A stretch of DNA of 5,587 bases from Acidobacteriaceae bacterium (GTDB lineage Bacteria > Acidobacteriota > Terriglobia > Terriglobales > Acidobacteriaceae), in NCBI GenBank assembly GCA_003133425.1, contig PKXI01000189.1:1-5587 (forward strand), written 5' to 3'. Below are positions 5,075 to 5,587 of this stretch, in pieces. Position 1 is the first letter of the stretch, and each line of letters starts with the position of its first letter. The notes under the pieces are model-generated. The model searched no databases, was not told the origin of the DNA, and saw only the letters and a list, made by a program, of their open reading frames with translations. The position numbers and the translations under genes are program-made.

Positions 5075-5103
5075 GACAGCGCGGTACAGAAGGGGATTCG
5101 GCA

Positions 5104-5367
5104 ATGGCACATAAGAAGGGTGGAGGCAGCTCCACAAACGGACGGGATTCCAATGCACAGCGGCTGGGCGTGAAGGCCTTTGGTGGCCAACTCGTTACCG
5201 GTGGCTCGATCATCATGCGTCAGCGCGGTACGCGCATCAAGCCCGGCGTCAACGTCGGCATCGGCTCCGACGACACGCTTTTCGCGAAGGTTACTGGCCG
5301 CGTGAAGTTCGCTGACCGCGGCGGCCGAGGGCGCTTTGCGTCCATTGAGCCGGTTGCAGCCGAGTAG
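5104..5367 (+). CDS. rpmA: 50S ribosomal protein L27
   Basis: Ribosomal protein L27 has a flexible N-terminus that reaches the peptidyl-transferase centre of the large subunit. The 87 residues match the family length. The N-terminal [20 protein letters not shown] is canonical and begins directly at MAHKK, so the cleavable extension found in Firmicutes is absent. [17 protein letters not shown] (27-43) and [15 protein letters not shown] (47-61) complete the signature. An AGAAGGGG Shine-Dalgarno at 5088-5095 lies eight bases before the ATG. It is the last gene of the rplU operon, closed by an intrinsic terminator about 50 bases on. The obg GTPase gene that often follows rpmA in bacteria is not here. 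Confidence 0.98.
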   Translation: MAHKKGGGSSTNGRDSNAQRLGVKAFGGQLVTGGSIIMRQRGTRIKPGVNVGIGSDDTLFAKVTGRVKFADRGGRGRFASIEPVAAE

Positions 5368-5418
5368 TCAGGCGACTCGAGCTGGACGGAGCGGCAGAGC
5401 TCCAATTACGTTACAAAG

Positions 5419-5453
5419 CAAAGGCCCCGGCGATGCCGAGGCCTTTGTTTCGT
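5419..5453 (+). terminator. Intrinsic terminator of the rplU-rpmA operon
   Basis: CAAAGGCC (5419-5426) pairs with GGCCTTTG (5440-5447), and CGGC (5428-5431) pairs with GCCG (5435-5438) around a GAT loop. There is one C-A mismatch, giving 12 pairs in all, followed by TTTCGTTC. On the opposite strand the stem is followed by a fairly T-rich CTTTGTAA, so it may also serve the converging gene on the right. Confidence 0.85.
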
Positions 5454-5493
5454 TCTATGGATTATTGCTGATTGGCTATCCGTTCTATCTATT

Positions 5494-5587
5494 TTAAGAT
5501 TCTAATTCGCGTCCTTTAAGATTTCGCGTGAGCACCTTTTCGACCACCTTCTCTACATCGGTCAGGAAGAAGCTGTTGGCGGGCTGC
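5494..5587 (-). CDS. C-terminal end of an unrecognised protein (partial)
   Basis: The last 30 codons of a minus-strand gene enter from the right edge and stop at TAA (5496-5494). The tail reads QPANSFFLTDVEKVV followed by EKVLTRNLKGRELES. It is mostly an amphipathic, charged helix with no recognisable motif. Support for it being real is the coherent amino-acid composition, its convergent orientation to rpmA, and a terminator placed between the two genes. The fragment is too short to identify a family, and a spurious open frame cannot be excluded. Confidence 0.5.
   Translation of the reverse strand, partial: QPANSFFLTDVEKVVEKVLTRNLKGRELES

Overview
The window looks like chromosomal DNA from an acidobacterium, probably class Terriglobia. 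This is an inference from three things: the style of the membrane protein and winged-helix regulator pair, the moderately high GC coding sequence, and intergenic repeats of a kind I associate with Acidobacteriaceae. No search was run. The window holds seven complete protein genes and the tail of an eighth. There are no tRNA or rRNA genes, no CRISPR array and no intact transposon.

Left part (1-1074): a minus-strand two-gene operon encodes a six-helix membrane protein of unknown function and then, overlapping it by 8 bases, a small winged-helix regulator. Its promoter (TTGACA, 17 bases, TAGAGT) has a perfect 7-bp inverted repeat lying over the -10 box and spacer, so autoregulation by the downstream regulator is the simplest reading. 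At the extreme left edge is a CTACA-AC-TGTAG palindrome of the BlaI/CopY operator type, presumably serving a gene outside the window.

Middle (1075-3618): a PAQR/hemolysin III membrane protein (+) and a family 2 glycosyltransferase (-) converge on a 571-bp non-coding stretch. That stretch contains 33-bp-spaced direct repeats, a phased 11-bp A-rich tandem repeat, and two copies of a hairpin-forming GATGGGGCACCCGG element. A second REP-like repeat lies between the glycosyltransferase and the next gene.

Right part (3619-5587): a YeaE-like aldo/keto reductase is followed by the ribosomal operon rplU-rpmA (L21, L27). This operon has its own strong promoter and a leader of about 170 nt, with a hairpin directly beside the rplU Shine-Dalgarno. 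The two genes are separated by a long inverted repeat, and a good intrinsic terminator follows rpmA. The expected obg gene does not follow. Instead, the C-terminal 30 codons of an unrecognised minus-strand gene converge on the terminator.

The genes do not form one pathway. The best candidates for something undescribed are the self-regulated membrane-protein/regulator module, the rplU leader, and the clustered intergenic repeats.
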